NCBI GenBank assembly: GCA_023381695.1
Contig: JAMCQP010000072.1
Location: 1-64,000 of the forward strand
Length of the DNA: 64,000 nt
DNA from: Bacillota bacterium
GTDB lineage: Bacteria; Bacillota; UBA5301; JAMCQP01
Direction of reading: 5' to 3'
In this document: one piece after another, positions 1 through 9,243 of the stretch
Numbering within the stretch: the first letter of the stretch is position 1
Layout of the letters: every line of letters begins with the position of its first letter
The notes under the pieces: generated by a model
Database searches by the model: none
What the model saw: only the letters and a program-made list of their open reading frames with translations
Told to the model about the DNA's origin: nothing
Position numbers and translations under genes: made by a program

Positions 1-2
1 AG

Positions 3-1838
3 TGGGAAGGTTTGCGGTGGAGTCCCTGCAACTGTGATCCCTTTGACGCGGCCAGGCTCTGCCCCTTCTGTCGAGAGCGGCTGGCGGCAGGAGAAAAACT
101 TGCCCCGGCAACCCGGCGCGTGCCGGTGGTGGACCTGCCGATCTCGGCCACTGAAGACAGGGTGGCAGGAAGCCTTGATTTCGAATACGCCGTCCGGCAC
201 GGGAGCCGGCGCTTTGAGCCGGGGATTCTGGCGCGGGCCAACCGGGGCCTGCTCTGCGTGGACGAGGTGAACCTCCTGGATGACCACCTGGTAGACGTGC
301 TGCTGGATGCGGCGGCATCGGGGGTAAACGTGGTGGAGCGGGAGGGGGTGGCCTTCTCCCACCCGGCGAAGTTCATCCTGGTAGGGACCATGAACCCGGA
401 GGAGGGTGAACTGAGGCCGCAGCTCCTGGACCGCTTCGGCCTCTGCGTGCCGGTGGAGGGGATAGATGACCCGGCGGCCCGCGTGGCCGTTGCCCGGCGG
501 CGGGAGGCCTTCGACGCCGACCCGTCTGGCTTTCTGGCGGAGGTGGCGCCGCAGGAAAAAGAACTGCGGCGGCGCATCGACCGGGCGCGGGAGATATTGC
601 CGGGAGTGACGGTGGATGATGCAGTCCTGCGTTTGGTGGCGGACCTGGCGGCGGAGGCGTTGGCGGCCGGGCACCGGGCGGAGATTGTGCTGGCGCAGGC
701 AGCGCGTACCCTGGCGGCGTGGGAGGGGCGGGAAAAGGTGGCCTCGGAGGATGTCCGCCGTGTGGCGGAACTGGTTCTCTGCCACCGGCGGCGCGAGGCC
801 CAGCCACCACCACCCGCGCCACCGGAAGAATCGAAGATGGAAGAGCCGCCCGAATCCCAGGAAGAGCAAGCAAAGCCCGAGCAGCGGGAAGAACGGGAGT
901 TGGAGCAGCTACAAGAAACACAATCGCCGGATCCCCCGGGGGACGAAGGGGAGGAAGCAAGGCCGCCGGAGAAGCATCCCCCGGCCAGGGGGTCAGAGAT
1001 GACCTTCGCCGTGGGCGATACCTTCCCTGTAAAGCGGCTTGAGCACCGGCGCGACCAGCTTTTGCGCAAGGGCTCCGGGCGGCGCTCGCGCACCAAAACA
1101 CCGACCAAGGCAGGCCGGTACGTCCGTGCTACCCTACGGCGGGAACGGGACGACCTGGCCTTTGACGCCACCTTGCGGGCCGCGGCTCCCTACCAGGGAC
1201 GGCGGGAGAAGAAGGGCGTGGCCGTTGCCATTGAACCGACCGACATCCGGGAGAAGGTGCGGGAGAAACGCATCGGCAACTTTCTGCTGTTTGCCGTGGA
1301 TGCTTCGGGTTCCATGGGGGCGCAGCAGCGGATGGTGGCAGCGAAAGGGGCGGTGCTTTCGCTCCTTTTGGACGCCTATCAAAAGCGTGATCGTGTGGGG
1401 ATGGTGGCCTTCAAGGGCGAAAAAGCGGAAGTGCTGCTACCACCCACCAACAGCGTGGAACTGGCGCGGAAACTCCTGGCCGAGCTGCCCACCGGCGGCC
1501 GGACGCCGCTTTCCGCGGGGCTCTTCAAGGCTTACGAGGTGGCCCGGACCCATCTCCTCAAGAACCCCAGCCTTTCCCCCCTGCTGGTGGTCATCTCCGA
1601 CGGGCGGGGCAACGTCAGTCTAGCAAGGGCGAAACCGCTGGACGAGGTGTGGCGGGTGGCCGCGCTGATCCGGGAGGAACGCCGGATCAAATCCCTGGTG
1701 GTGGACGCGGAAAAGGACGGCTTTCTGGCCTTCGGCCTCGCCCGGCGGCTGGCTGATTCTTTAGGCGCTGAGTACTATAAAATTGACGATCTGCGGGCGG
1801 ATGTGCTGGTGGCAGCGGTGCGGGCGCTGCAGGAGTGA
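3..1838 (+). CDS. Fused AAA+/VWA chelatase subunit (putative cobaltochelatase or Mg-chelatase D type), 5' partial
   Basis: This is the ATP-hydrolysing partner of a CobN/BchH-type metal chelatase, which inserts Co or Mg into a tetrapyrrole. The frame is open to the window edge and the Walker A region is missing, so the gene is 5'-truncated. Counting from the TTG at 12, residues 1-250 are a BchI-like AAA+ domain with a Walker B CVDE at 82-85 and the [17 protein letters not shown] stretch. Residues 261-325 are a Pro/Glu-rich linker. A VWA domain follows, with MIDAS residues DASGS (D430), the T of GGRTPL and the D of ISDGRGN. The single-chain AAA plus VWA layout matches proteins annotated as putative cobaltochelatase. 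Its AAA part is a close paralogue of the next gene. No large CobN subunit is in view; it may lie upstream. The first 28 bases are suspicious (see findings). Confidence 0.8.
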   Translation, partial: WEGLRWSPCNCDPFDAARLCPFCRERLAAGEKLAPATRRVPVVDLPISATEDRVAGSLDFEYAVRHGSRRFEPGILARANRGLLCVDEVNLLDDHLVDVLLDAAASGVNVVEREGVAFSHPAKFILVGTMNPEEGELRPQLLDRFGLCVPVEGIDDPAARVAVARRREAFDADPSGFLAEVAPQEKELRRRIDRAREILPGVTVDDAVLRLVADLAAEALAAGHRAEIVLAQAARTLAAWEGREKVASEDVRRVAELVLCHRRREAQPPPPAPPEESKMEEPPESQEEQAKPEQREERELEQLQETQSPDPPGDEGEEARPPEKHPPARGSEMTFAVGDTFPVKRLEHRRDQLLRKGSGRRSRTKTPTKAGRYVRATLRRERDDLAFDATLRAAAPYQGRREKKGVAVAIEPTDIREKVREKRIGNFLLFAVDASGSMGAQQRMVAAKGAVLSLLLDAYQKRDRVGMVAFKGEKAEVLLPPTNSVELARKLLAELPTGGRTPLSAGLFKAYEVARTHLLKNPSLSPLLVVISDGRGNVSLARAKPLDEVWRVAALIREERRIKSLVVDAEKDGFLAFGLARRLADSLGAEYYKIDDLRADVLVAAVRALQE

Positions 1839-1854
1839 GAGGAGGATTCTACTG

Positions 1855-2919
1855 ATGAGAGAAATAACTAAACAAGTATTCCCCTTTGCTGCCCTGGTGG
1901 GACAGGAAGAGATGAAAAAAGCCCTGCTCTTAAATGCCGTCAACCCCAGGCTTTCCGGCGTGCTCATCCGGGGGGAGAAGGGAACGGCCAAGTCCACCGC
2001 GGTGCGGGCGCTGGCCGAGCTTTTACCGGAGATCCAGGTGGTGGCCGACTGCCCTTTTGGGTGCGACCCCGATGACGTTACCACTATGTGCGCCTCCTGC
2101 CGGGAGCGCCTGGCCGCCGGCGAGGAACTGTCCCAGCGGCGGCGGAAGATGCGGGTGGTGGACCTGCCGGTATCGGCCACCGAGGATCGGGTAGTGGGCA
2201 CCCTGGATATCGAACACGCCATTAAAAAGGGCGAAAAACGGTTTGAGCCGGGGGTGCTGGCCGAGGCCAACCGGGGCATCCTCTACGTGGACGAAGTTAA
2301 CCTCCTGGACGACCACGTGGTGGACGTGCTGCTGGACGCCGCGGCCATGTGGGTCAACACCGTGGAGCGGGAGGGCGTTTCCTTTATCCACCCCGCCCGG
2401 TTCATCCTGGTGGGCACCATGAACCCCGAGGAAGGGGAACTGCGGCCGCAGCTCCTGGACCGCTTCGGCCTGTGCGTCAACATCGCCGGGGTGGCCGACC
2501 CGGCCCTGCGGGTGGAAATTGTCAAACGCCGGGCGGCCTTCGAAGACGATCCAGAGGGGTTTGCCACCGCCTGGGAAGAAGCGCAGCGAAAAATCCGGGA
2601 AGGGATCGTGGCGGCCCACCAACTCCTGCCCCGGGTAAACATCACCGATGACCTGCTGCTCCGGATCGCCAGCATTGCGGTGGAGATGGGCGTGGACGGC
2701 CACCGCGCCGACCTGGTGATGATGAAGGCCGCCCGGACCAACGCCGCCCTGAACGGGCGTACCGAGGTTACCGAAGCCGATATCCGGGAGACGGCCAACC
2801 TGGCACTCTTACACCGCATGCGCCGGAGACCCTTCCAGGAACTGGCGCTGGATGAGGCAAAACTATCCGAGGTGCTGGGGCATACCCACTCCCATGTCCA
2901 TGCCCGCCAGGTGCGGTAA
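1855..2919 (+). CDS. bchI: Magnesium/cobalt chelatase AAA+ ATPase subunit I (BchI/ChlI family)
   Basis: This is the AAA+ motor subunit of a metal chelatase, 354 aa, close to the usual BchI length of about 340-360. Walker [10 protein letters not shown] lies at residues 40-48, followed by a Cys-containing insertion ([18 protein letters not shown]), Walker [12 protein letters not shown] and [17 protein letters not shown]. The ATG at 1855 is preceded by a GAGAGGAGG ribosome site just after the stop of the upstream VWA gene, so the two are cotranscribed. Proximity to the B12 island suggests cobalt rather than magnesium, but the metal cannot be read from the sequence. In this organism it would act beside CbiX, encoded at 16051. 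Confidence 0.85.
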   Translation: MREITKQVFPFAALVGQEEMKKALLLNAVNPRLSGVLIRGEKGTAKSTAVRALAELLPEIQVVADCPFGCDPDDVTTMCASCRERLAAGEELSQRRRKMRVVDLPVSATEDRVVGTLDIEHAIKKGEKRFEPGVLAEANRGILYVDEVNLLDDHVVDVLLDAAAMWVNTVEREGVSFIHPARFILVGTMNPEEGELRPQLLDRFGLCVNIAGVADPALRVEIVKRRAAFEDDPEGFATAWEEAQRKIREGIVAAHQLLPRVNITDDLLLRIASIAVEMGVDGHRADLVMMKAARTNAALNGRTEVTEADIRETANLALLHRMRRRPFQELALDEAKLSEVLGHTHSHVHARQVR

Positions 2920-2961
2920 AGGTGCGGTGGTGCGGGAAAAGGAATAATGGAGGTATATACC

Positions 2962-3801
2962 TTGATTGAAACCAGGGGTCTCAATAAAAGCTACGGCCAA
3001 CTGCGGGCGGTAGCCGACCTCAACATGAAAATCGAGGAGGGTGAGATCTTCGGCCTGCTCGGCCCCAATGGCGCCGGCAAAACCACCACCATCCGCATGC
3101 TTACCATGCTTACCCGGCCCACCTCGGGCGAAGCCTTTATCGCGGGGCACGAGGTGTCCCGCGACCTGGACCGGGTCAAGCGAGCCATCGGGGTGGTGCC
3201 GCAGCACATGAACCTGGACCAGGAACTAACCGCCCGTGAGAACCTGGAACTCCACGGCAGGCTGCATAAAATGCCTGCCGCCGAGCGCCGCCGCTGTATC
3301 GCGGAACTGTTGGCTTTTGTGGAATTGGCTGATCGTGCTGACGATCTGGTCAGCAGGTTCTCCGGGGGTATGAAGCGCCGGTTGATGATCGCCCGGGCGT
3401 TGATGCACCAGCCCCGCGTGCTCTTCCTGGATGAGCCCACCATCGGATTGGATCCGCAGGCCAGGCGCCGCATCTGGGACCTGGTACGCCAGATGAACGG
3501 GGACGGGGTCACCGTGCTGCTTACCACCCATTACATTGAAGAGGCCGAGGTGCTCTGCCACCAGGTTGGGGTGATGGACCACGGGAAGCTGATCGCCCTG
3601 GGCACGCCTGCAGAACTTAAGGAGCGCGTGGGAAGGTTTGCGGTGGAGTCCCTGAACGGCGGAGAGGCGGCCTATACCCTCTACGGGACGCGGGAAGAGG
3701 CGCTGAGGTCCGCCGGCCACCTGGAGGGCGGGGTGGCCATCCGGGAAACCAGCCTGGAGGACGTATTTATTCAACTTACCGGACGCAGGGTGGGTGGTTA
3801 G
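2962..3801 (+). CDS. ABC transporter ATP-binding protein (DrrA/NatA type)
   Basis: This is a cytoplasmic ATPase of a two-component ABC-2 exporter. Walker A GPNGAGKTT, signature SGGMKRR, Walker B LFLDEPTIGLDP and H-loop TTHY are all intact. The C-terminal extension of about 70 residues is typical of DrrA/NatA-like ATPases. An ATG exists at 2947, but its own bases form the GGAGGT at 2949-2954. The TTG at 2962, seven bases further on, gives the family-typical start M-I-E-T-R-G, so I prefer it. The stop lies one base before the permease ATG. The substrate is unknown; position between chelatase genes and the B12 riboswitch may be incidental. Confidence 0.85.
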   Translation: MIETRGLNKSYGQLRAVADLNMKIEEGEIFGLLGPNGAGKTTTIRMLTMLTRPTSGEAFIAGHEVSRDLDRVKRAIGVVPQHMNLDQELTARENLELHGRLHKMPAAERRRCIAELLAFVELADRADDLVSRFSGGMKRRLMIARALMHQPRVLFLDEPTIGLDPQARRRIWDLVRQMNGDGVTVLLTTHYIEEAEVLCHQVGVMDHGKLIALGTPAELKERVGRFAVESLNGGEAAYTLYGTREEALRSAGHLEGGVAIRETSLEDVFIQLTGRRVGG

Positions 3802-3802
3802 T

Positions 3803-4534
3803 ATGGATTTTTATACCGTTTTCTGGCGCGAAATGCGGGTTTTCCAACGCACCTGGTGGAAGTTCCTGGCATCCAGGCTGGTTAGCCCCGTACTTTACCT
3901 GACCGCCTTTGGTTGGGGTCTGGGGCGGAACATCCGTACCGATAGCGGTTCCTACCTGGATTTCGTGGTACCGGGGATCATTGCCCTCAGCGCCATGACC
4001 ACCAGCTTTAATGCCACCGGCAATGGAGTTAACATGAGCCGCCTCTACTACAACACCCTGGAGGAATACCTCATCGCTCCTATCAGCCCAGCTTCCCTCG
4101 TCCTTGGCAAGGTGCTGGCCGGGACGGTGCGAGGGCTGATAAGCTCGCTGGTCATCCTGGTCCTTGGTATTCTGTTTGGGGCACGGCTTGCTGTAACAGG
4201 CTGGTTTTTTGCCGTCACCGGTACCACTTGTTTCCTGTTTGCCGCCCTGGGGGTGGTGGCTGGCATGACTATCAACTCTCATGAGGATATGGCCAACTTC
4301 AGCACCTTCATCATCCTGCCTATGGCCTTTTTCTGCGGGACCTTCTTCCGGGCTGAAAATTTACCGGGAATAGTAGCGGGCGTGGTCAGTATCCTACCCC
4401 TGACCCATACCAGTTACGCCCTGCGGTTGCTGGCCGCCGCCGGGACTATCCCTGTCGCTTCGGCCCTGGTGCTGGCCAGCTATGCCGCGACCTTTTTTGC
4501 CGCTGCCGTATGGACTGTGCGCCGGGTATGTTGA
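3803..4534 (+). CDS. ABC-2 type transporter permease (DrrB type)
   Basis: This is the integral membrane partner of the preceding ATPase, 243 aa with about six hydrophobic segments. It has the ABC-2 signature region of the family (DFVVPGIIALSAM near the N-terminus and LPMAFFCGTFF in the second half). The ATG at 3803 follows the ATPase stop by one base with a GGGTGG-like ribosome site inside the upstream gene, implying translational coupling. DrrB/NatB-like permeases export drugs, ions or lipids, and nothing here narrows the substrate. Confidence 0.8.
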   Translation: MDFYTVFWREMRVFQRTWWKFLASRLVSPVLYLTAFGWGLGRNIRTDSGSYLDFVVPGIIALSAMTTSFNATGNGVNMSRLYYNTLEEYLIAPISPASLVLGKVLAGTVRGLISSLVILVLGILFGARLAVTGWFFAVTGTTCFLFAALGVVAGMTINSHEDMANFSTFIILPMAFFCGTFFRAENLPGIVAGVVSILPLTHTSYALRLLAAAGTIPVASALVLASYAATFFAAAVWTVRRVC

Positions 4535-4567
4535 TAGGTTTACATTTAAAATTTAAAAACATACCCT

Positions 4568-4596
4568 TTGCTTTTTCGCCAGCTTTCGAGTATAAT
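4568..4596 (+). promoter_or_regulatory. Candidate sigma-A promoter for the B12 island
   Basis: A perfect -10 TATAAT (4591-4596) lies 17 bases after a weak -35 TTGCTT (4568-4573). Transcription would start near 4603, just ahead of the riboswitch core. Confidence 0.55.
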
Positions 4597-4608
4597 AACC
4601 ACATAAAA

Positions 4609-4905
4609 CCAAATACGGGTGAACAGGTGCCCCTGCCGGGGATAATAGGGAAGTCCGGGTAGTGGAGCAGATGATCAAGCCGTCAGCATGGCGCGCCACC
4701 AGCCGCCACGCCAGATCGGCCAGAGACTGCTTCACGGAGCCGGCGCGGTCCCGCCACTGTAACCGGGGAGCGACCTTAGCAAAGACCACTGTCCATGGGC
4801 CCACCAGGCTGTCCGGCCTGGTTGAGGATGGGACGGGAAGGTTTAAGGGAGCGAGGATCCGGAAGCCAGGAGACCTGCCTGTTCGCAGCACACCATTGCC
4901 TTCGC
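4609..4905 (+). promoter_or_regulatory. Cobalamin (AdoCbl) riboswitch
   Basis: The aptamer core elements occur in the right order: GGTGAACAGGTGCCCCTGCC with GGGATAATAGGGAAG (4619-4650), then GGTCCCGCCACTGTAACCGG (about 4748-4767), then the B12 box AGCCAGGAGACCTGCC (4864-4879). It sits directly upstream of cbiA and the cobalt transporter, the usual target genes. The terminator at 4980-5010 implies transcriptional control: adenosylcobalamin binding should favour termination and shut off the island. Boundaries are approximate. Confidence 0.93.
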
Positions 4906-4979
4906 AGGAAAGGGGGGGTGTACGCAGCCGGCTTGAATTTGCCTGTTGGCCTTTTCCGGCGTCGTCTATCATCTTTTTT

Positions 4980-5010
4980 CCCGGTCCCACGAGGGGCCGG
5001 GTTTTATTTT
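4980..5010 (+). terminator. Intrinsic terminator, riboswitch expression platform
   Basis: CCCGGTCCC (4980-4988) pairs with GGGGCCGGG (4993-5001) around the loop ACGA, and TTTTATTTT follows. It lies between the B12 box and the cbiA ribosome site, so it is the likely off-state element of the riboswitch. Confidence 0.85.
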
Positions 5011-5045
5011 AGCCAGGGAGGTCTTCTCCCAGGAGGTGTTTTGGC

Positions 5046-6476
5046 GTGGAGATCCCCCGGATTCCCCGGATTGTGATCGCCGGTGTCCAGAGCGGGGTGG
5101 GGAAGACCACCATCGCCGCCGGCCTGATGGCTGCTCTGGCCGGAAAGGGATACCGGGTCCAGGGTTTCAAGGTCGGGCCTGATTTTATCGACCCGGGCTT
5201 CCATACCGCGGCCACCGGCAATATCTCCAGGAACCTGGACAGCTGGATGTTCCCCGCCAGAACCATCCGGGAGCTGTTTGCCAGATCGGCCGGAACGGCG
5301 GACATCGCCGTCATTGAGGGCGTCATGGGCCTTTATGACGGTTGCGATGGCACCCGGGAGACAGGCAGCACCGCCCAGGTGGCCAAAATATTGGAGGCTC
5401 CCGTGATCCTGGTGATTGACGCCCGCGGGATGGCCAGAAGTGCGGCCGCCCTGGCGCTTGGTTATGTGAAGTTCGATCCCCGGGTGAAGATCGGCGGATG
5501 CATCTTCAATAATGTGGGGAGCGAAGGGCATTACCGGTTGCTGAAAGAAGCGGTGGAGGCCAGCATTGGCCTGCCGGCGGTGGGGTACCTGGTTCGAAAC
5601 CGGGACTTGAAGATGCCGGAAAGGCACCTCGGCCTGGTCCCTACCGTGGAGAAGGAGCGCCTCAGCTCTTACCTGGAAAGCCTGGCGGATTTGATGACCG
5701 CCAGCCTTGATCTGGAAAGGATCCTGGAAATCGCCGGGTCCGCCCCCGGCATGCCAGCGGTGTCTGCAAGGATCTTCCCGGTCAAGCCCCGGGAGAAAGC
5801 AGCAAGAATCGCCGTGGCCAGGGACAAGGCTTTCAACTTCTATTATCAGGATTCCCTGGAGCTGCTGGAGGCTTGTGGGGCGGAGCTGGCCTACTTCAGC
5901 CCCCTGGCGGACGACAAACTGCCGGAAGATATTCACGGCCTCTATATCGGTGGCGGGTTTCCAGAAATGTTTCTGAAGGAACTGGCCGGCAACCAGGCCA
6001 TGAAGAAGAGCCTCAAAAGGGCCGCGGGGGCGGGAATGCCTCTCTATGCCGAATGCGGCGGGCTCATGTACCTCACGGAAGCGATTGTCGATTTTGCAGG
6101 CCAGGCTTATCCCATGGTGGGGATCATTCCCGGCCAGGCGCAGATGCAAAAGAAGCTGGAGGCTTTGGGATATAAGACGGGAGAGGTCCAGAACGACAAT
6201 ATCCTGGCCAAAAAGGGGGATAAGGTCCGGGGGCACGAGTTTCACTGGTCAAGATTGACCGGTTTGCCGGAGACTCTCCCGGCGGCCTATCGACTTTCCG
6301 GCGGGAGGGGAAGGGAAGACCGGGCGGAGGGGTTCGTCTTGCCAGGCAACGTTCTCGCTTCCTACCTGCACCTGCATTTTGCGGCCCATCCCCAGCTGGC
6401 CCGGAATTTCGTGGCCAGTTGCCGGCGGTTTAAAAGAGGCGGCGGCCTTGATTTTAGTCGTAGTGTCCATTTCTAA
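5046..6476 (+). CDS. cbiA: Cobyrinate a,c-diamide synthase CbiA
   Basis: This enzyme amidates the a and c carboxylates of cobyrinate using glutamine and ATP. The 476 residues have an N-terminal dethiobiotin-synthetase-like P-loop domain (GVQSGVGKTT, residues 13-22). The C-terminal class I glutamine amidotransferase domain has its nucleophile in YAECGGLMYL (Cys337) and a C-terminal His-rich HLHFAAH. The GTG at 5046 is chosen because AGGAGGT (5031-5037) lies eight bases upstream and because the family P-loop starts near residue 13. It is the first gene after the B12 riboswitch, so it should be repressed by adenosylcobalamin. Confidence 0.95.
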   Translation: MEIPRIPRIVIAGVQSGVGKTTIAAGLMAALAGKGYRVQGFKVGPDFIDPGFHTAATGNISRNLDSWMFPARTIRELFARSAGTADIAVIEGVMGLYDGCDGTRETGSTAQVAKILEAPVILVIDARGMARSAAALALGYVKFDPRVKIGGCIFNNVGSEGHYRLLKEAVEASIGLPAVGYLVRNRDLKMPERHLGLVPTVEKERLSSYLESLADLMTASLDLERILEIAGSAPGMPAVSARIFPVKPREKAARIAVARDKAFNFYYQDSLELLEACGAELAYFSPLADDKLPEDIHGLYIGGGFPEMFLKELAGNQAMKKSLKRAAGAGMPLYAECGGLMYLTEAIVDFAGQAYPMVGIIPGQAQMQKKLEALGYKTGEVQNDNILAKKGDKVRGHEFHWSRLTGLPETLPAAYRLSGGRGREDRAEGFVLPGNVLASYLHLHFAAHPQLARNFVASCRRFKRGGGLDFSRSVHF

Positions 6477-6501
6477 TCTGGCAAAGGGAGGTTAAAAGCA
6501 A

Positions 6502-7185
6502 ATGCACATCTCTGAGGGAATTTTACCGGCCAAATGGGCGGTTGCCTGGTTCGGCGCGGCCGCTCCTTTTTTGGCCAAAGGTCTCAAGGACTTCAAAAGA
6601 AGAGTCCAGGAAGTACCCACGTTCAAACCGGTTTTGGGCCTGATGGGCGCCTCCATCTTCATCATTTCCATGTTGCCTATCCCTGTTCCCATCGCCGGCA
6701 CCTGCGCCCATCCCTGTGGCACGCCCATGGCGGCCATCCTGGTGGGTCCTTTCCTGAGCACCCTGCTGGCGGCCGTCTCTTTGCTCCTGCAGGCTTTGTT
6801 CTTCGCCCATGGAGGCCTGACCACCCTGGGGGCCAACATCATCTCCGAGGGGGTGGTTGGCTCGCTGGTCGGCTATGGTGTCTTCCGCCTGCTCAGGAGC
6901 AGAGGGGTATCGCTCGGATTGGCGGCGGGGCTGGCCGGCTGGCTGGGTGACCTGGCCGTTTACGCCACCACCTCGGCGGAACTGGCGCTGGCCTTGCATG
7001 GAACCCGGCCCGCTCTTTCGGTGGGGATGGCGATTTTCGGAGCCTTTCTGCCCGCTCAATTACCTTTGTCTGTCCTGGAAGGGGTAATCACCGCCGGCAT
7101 GGTTAACTACGTCTGGAAACACCGGCCCGACATTCTCATCCAACTGGGGGTATCCCAGGGGAAGACAGGGGGGGTGATGGCGTGA
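6502..7185 (+). CDS. cbiM: Cobalt ECF transporter S component CbiM
   Basis: This is the substrate-specific membrane subunit for Co(II) uptake. It begins with the family hallmark MHISEGILP, whose N-terminal amine and His2 coordinate the metal. Several transmembrane helices follow, including the conserved CAHPCGTPM segment and the GGLTTLGAN motif. The length of 227 aa is normal. A GGGAGG site precedes the ATG. The stop overlaps the cbiN GTG by four bases, as expected for a cbiMNQO transporter. Confidence 0.95.
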   Translation: MHISEGILPAKWAVAWFGAAAPFLAKGLKDFKRRVQEVPTFKPVLGLMGASIFIISMLPIPVPIAGTCAHPCGTPMAAILVGPFLSTLLAAVSLLLQALFFAHGGLTTLGANIISEGVVGSLVGYGVFRLLRSRGVSLGLAAGLAGWLGDLAVYATTSAELALALHGTRPALSVGMAIFGAFLPAQLPLSVLEGVITAGMVNYVWKHRPDILIQLGVSQGKTGGVMA

Positions 7186-7511
7186 ACCGCAAAAAGCGGC
7201 TGAAAACTCCGTCCCCGGCTCTGATGATCGTTCTGACGCTGCTCCTGCTGGCGATGGCGGCAACCGCATTTGCCGCCGGGGCCATGGCCCAGGAGAAGCC
7301 CAAAGGGAGCAAATGGAGTGGCACGGATACCATCGTGGAGAAATTTGCGGAAGACCTGGGAGGCATCCGGGCCAGGGAACCCTTCATCAATACCGATCAG
7401 GGGGACCTCCTGCTCTTCCTGTTTGCCCTGGGTGGCTTTGGGGCCGGCTTTACCTCCGGCTATCTCTGGCGGACCCTTTTTGCCGAAAAGCAGAGACCGG
7501 TTGATGTTTGA
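7182..7511 (+). CDS. cbiN: Cobalt ECF transporter accessory protein CbiN
   Basis: This small membrane protein of 109 aa pairs with CbiM and is needed for cobalt transport. It has an N-terminal transmembrane helix (about residues 15-35), a short extracytoplasmic stretch ending in INTDQGDLLLF, and a second helix rich in Gly/Phe. That two-helix layout is typical of CbiN. The GTG start overlaps the cbiM stop, and the end overlaps the cbiQ start by eight bases. Confidence 0.9.
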   Translation: MNRKKRLKTPSPALMIVLTLLLLAMAATAFAAGAMAQEKPKGSKWSGTDTIVEKFAEDLGGIRAREPFINTDQGDLLLFLFALGGFGAGFTSGYLWRTLFAEKQRPVDV

Positions 7512-8289
7512 GACCGGCGGATTTTTTTCGGAAACCTATGCCCAGAAGGAAAATTACCTGACCAGAATGGATCCCCGGTCCAAACTGTTCTTTACCACCC
7601 TGTCCCTGGTTCTATGCCTGGGAGCACCGCACCTGGCTGTCTCCTGGCTGGTCTTCCTTTTTTCCCTGGGCAGCCTGTTGGCGATCCGGGTGGAACCAGC
7701 AGCAATCCTCAGAGGATTACGGAGACCGCTTTTGCTGGCTCTCATGGTGTTGACGCTTCAGACCCTTTTCTCCGGGCAGATGCCGCTTTTTGAGGTGAAG
7801 GCGGGAGGACTGGCTTTGACGGGGTACCGGGATGGCTTCTTCCAGGGGTTGAGCACCCTGGGACGCATCATCGGGGGAACGAGTCTGATGCTGTTTCTCA
7901 CCTTTACCACCCCCGTAAACCGGCTGGTCCAGGCGGCGGCCTTCTTCCGGGCGCCAAAAGGATTTGTCGATCTGACCCTGCTCACTTATCGTTACGTATT
8001 CGTCTTGTTTGAGGAGGCCGGTCGGATCAAGGAGGCCCAGCGGTGCCGTCTGGGCTACCTGAACTGGCGGCGCAGCTGGCAATCTTCCGGAATCCTGGCC
8101 GGCATGGTGGTCATCCGGGCCTACGACCGGGCCTGGAACATTCACGAGGCGATGCTCGCCAGAGGTTACCAGGGAGAGATTCCCGCCGGGAGGCCGGGGG
8201 TCTTCAGCCGCCGCGACTGGCTGGAGGCGGCCGGCCTGGGTCTGGTGCTCAGCCTCTTTCTCTTTTTTGCCTGGTGGCCTTCAGGTTAG
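7504..8289 (+). CDS. cbiQ: Cobalt ECF transporter T component CbiQ
   Basis: This is the transmembrane coupling subunit linking CbiMN to the CbiO ATPase. It is 261 aa with about six hydrophobic helices and the start MDPRSKLFF typical of EcfT proteins. A cytoplasmic coupling region includes the motif AMLARGYQG, the second EcfT Ala-Arg-Gly box. The ATG at 7504 overlaps the end of cbiN. A longer upstream reading in the same frame runs through cbiN and is not used. Confidence 0.93.
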   Translation: MFETGGFFSETYAQKENYLTRMDPRSKLFFTTLSLVLCLGAPHLAVSWLVFLFSLGSLLAIRVEPAAILRGLRRPLLLALMVLTLQTLFSGQMPLFEVKAGGLALTGYRDGFFQGLSTLGRIIGGTSLMLFLTFTTPVNRLVQAAAFFRAPKGFVDLTLLTYRYVFVLFEEAGRIKEAQRCRLGYLNWRRSWQSSGILAGMVVIRAYDRAWNIHEAMLARGYQGEIPAGRPGVFSRRDWLEAAGLGLVLSLFLFFAWWPSG

Positions 8290-8382
8290 AAGAATCGTCT
8301 TCGAGTGGAGGATCGCCCTTGAGTTGGCCGGAAGGCTCCCTGGTTGACAGAAATGCACCCTGATTGACGGGAGGTACTTTTC

Positions 8383-9216
8383 ATGCCCATCTTAGCCACA
8401 GAGGCGCTCTCTTTTGCCTATCCTGGCGGAGCAGCCGCTCTGCGAGAGGTCAATCTTGCCATAGAACCTGGCGAGTTCGTGGCTCTCCTGGGAGCCAATG
8501 GCTCGGGGAAGACCACCCTGCTGAAACATTGCAACGGGCTGCTGGCGCCGGAAGGGGGCCGGGTGCTCCTGGAAGGAGAGCCTATCGTGAGGGACAGGCA
8601 GGCGGAGGTTTTGCGAAAGGTCGGCCTGGTCTTCCAGGATCCCAATGACCAGTTGTTTGCCGCCACCGTGTTGGAGGATCTCCTGTTTGGCCCCCTCAAC
8701 CTGGGGTTACCCTCCAAGGAGGCGGAAAGCAAGGCCCGCCAGGCACTGAAAGCGGTGGGAATGGAAGGTTACGAAAACAAGGCCATTCACCACTTGAGTT
8801 ACGGGCAGAAGAAAAGGGTGGCCATCGCCGGGGTACTGGCCATGGAACCAGGGATTCTGGCCCTGGATGAACCTACGGCTGGGCTGGACCCGGCCGGGGT
8901 GGAGGAGATCATGAATCTTCTGGCTGGCTTGAATCAACGGGGGTTGACCATCATCATGGCCACCCATGATGTGGACCTGGTGCCGGAGTATGCCAGCCGG
9001 GTCCACGTCCTCCACCGGGGAACCATCATTTTCAACGGGACCCCGGAGGATCTCTTCCGGGAAGGGGCCTTGATCCGCCGGGCCGGCTTGCGCCTTCCCC
9101 GCATCGGCCAGGTCTTTGCCTCGTTGCCAGAAAAGGATCACCCCCTGGTGGAGCGGCCTCCTTTCACCGTCCGGGCAGCCCGGGAGGTTATTCTGGAATT
9201 GCTGGGGCGCGGGTAA
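8383..9216 (+). CDS. cbiO: Cobalt ECF transporter ATPase CbiO
   Basis: This ATPase energises cobalt uptake. Walker A GANGSGKTT, Q-loop VFQDPNDQLF, signature LSYGQKKRVAIAG, Walker B LALDEPTAGLDP and H-loop ATHD are all present in 277 aa. It belongs to the EcfA/CbiO class. The ATG follows a GGGAGGT site. The 93-base gap after cbiQ contains no other recognisable gene. With one ATPase gene, CbiO presumably works as a homodimer. Confidence 0.95.
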   Translation: MPILATEALSFAYPGGAAALREVNLAIEPGEFVALLGANGSGKTTLLKHCNGLLAPEGGRVLLEGEPIVRDRQAEVLRKVGLVFQDPNDQLFAATVLEDLLFGPLNLGLPSKEAESKARQALKAVGMEGYENKAIHHLSYGQKKRVAIAGVLAMEPGILALDEPTAGLDPAGVEEIMNLLAGLNQRGLTIIMATHDVDLVPEYASRVHVLHRGTIIFNGTPEDLFREGALIRRAGLRLPRIGQVFASLPEKDHPLVERPPFTVRAAREVILELLGRG

Positions 9217-9243
9217 AGACAGGTTTTATGAGGTAGTGATGAG

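Noticed and set aside
373-1101. 242-residue minus-strand reading frame opposite the AAA/VWA gene
   Set aside because: Pro/Ala-rich shadow of a strongly supported gene on the other strand, with no ribosome site or family resemblance.
4553-5012. Reading frames on both strands over the riboswitch
   Set aside because: The region is explained by conserved riboswitch RNA and a terminator; the frames have no coding signature.
5004-6245. 413-residue minus-strand frame opposite cbiA
   Set aside because: Composition and position match an antisense shadow of the CbiA gene in GC-rich DNA.
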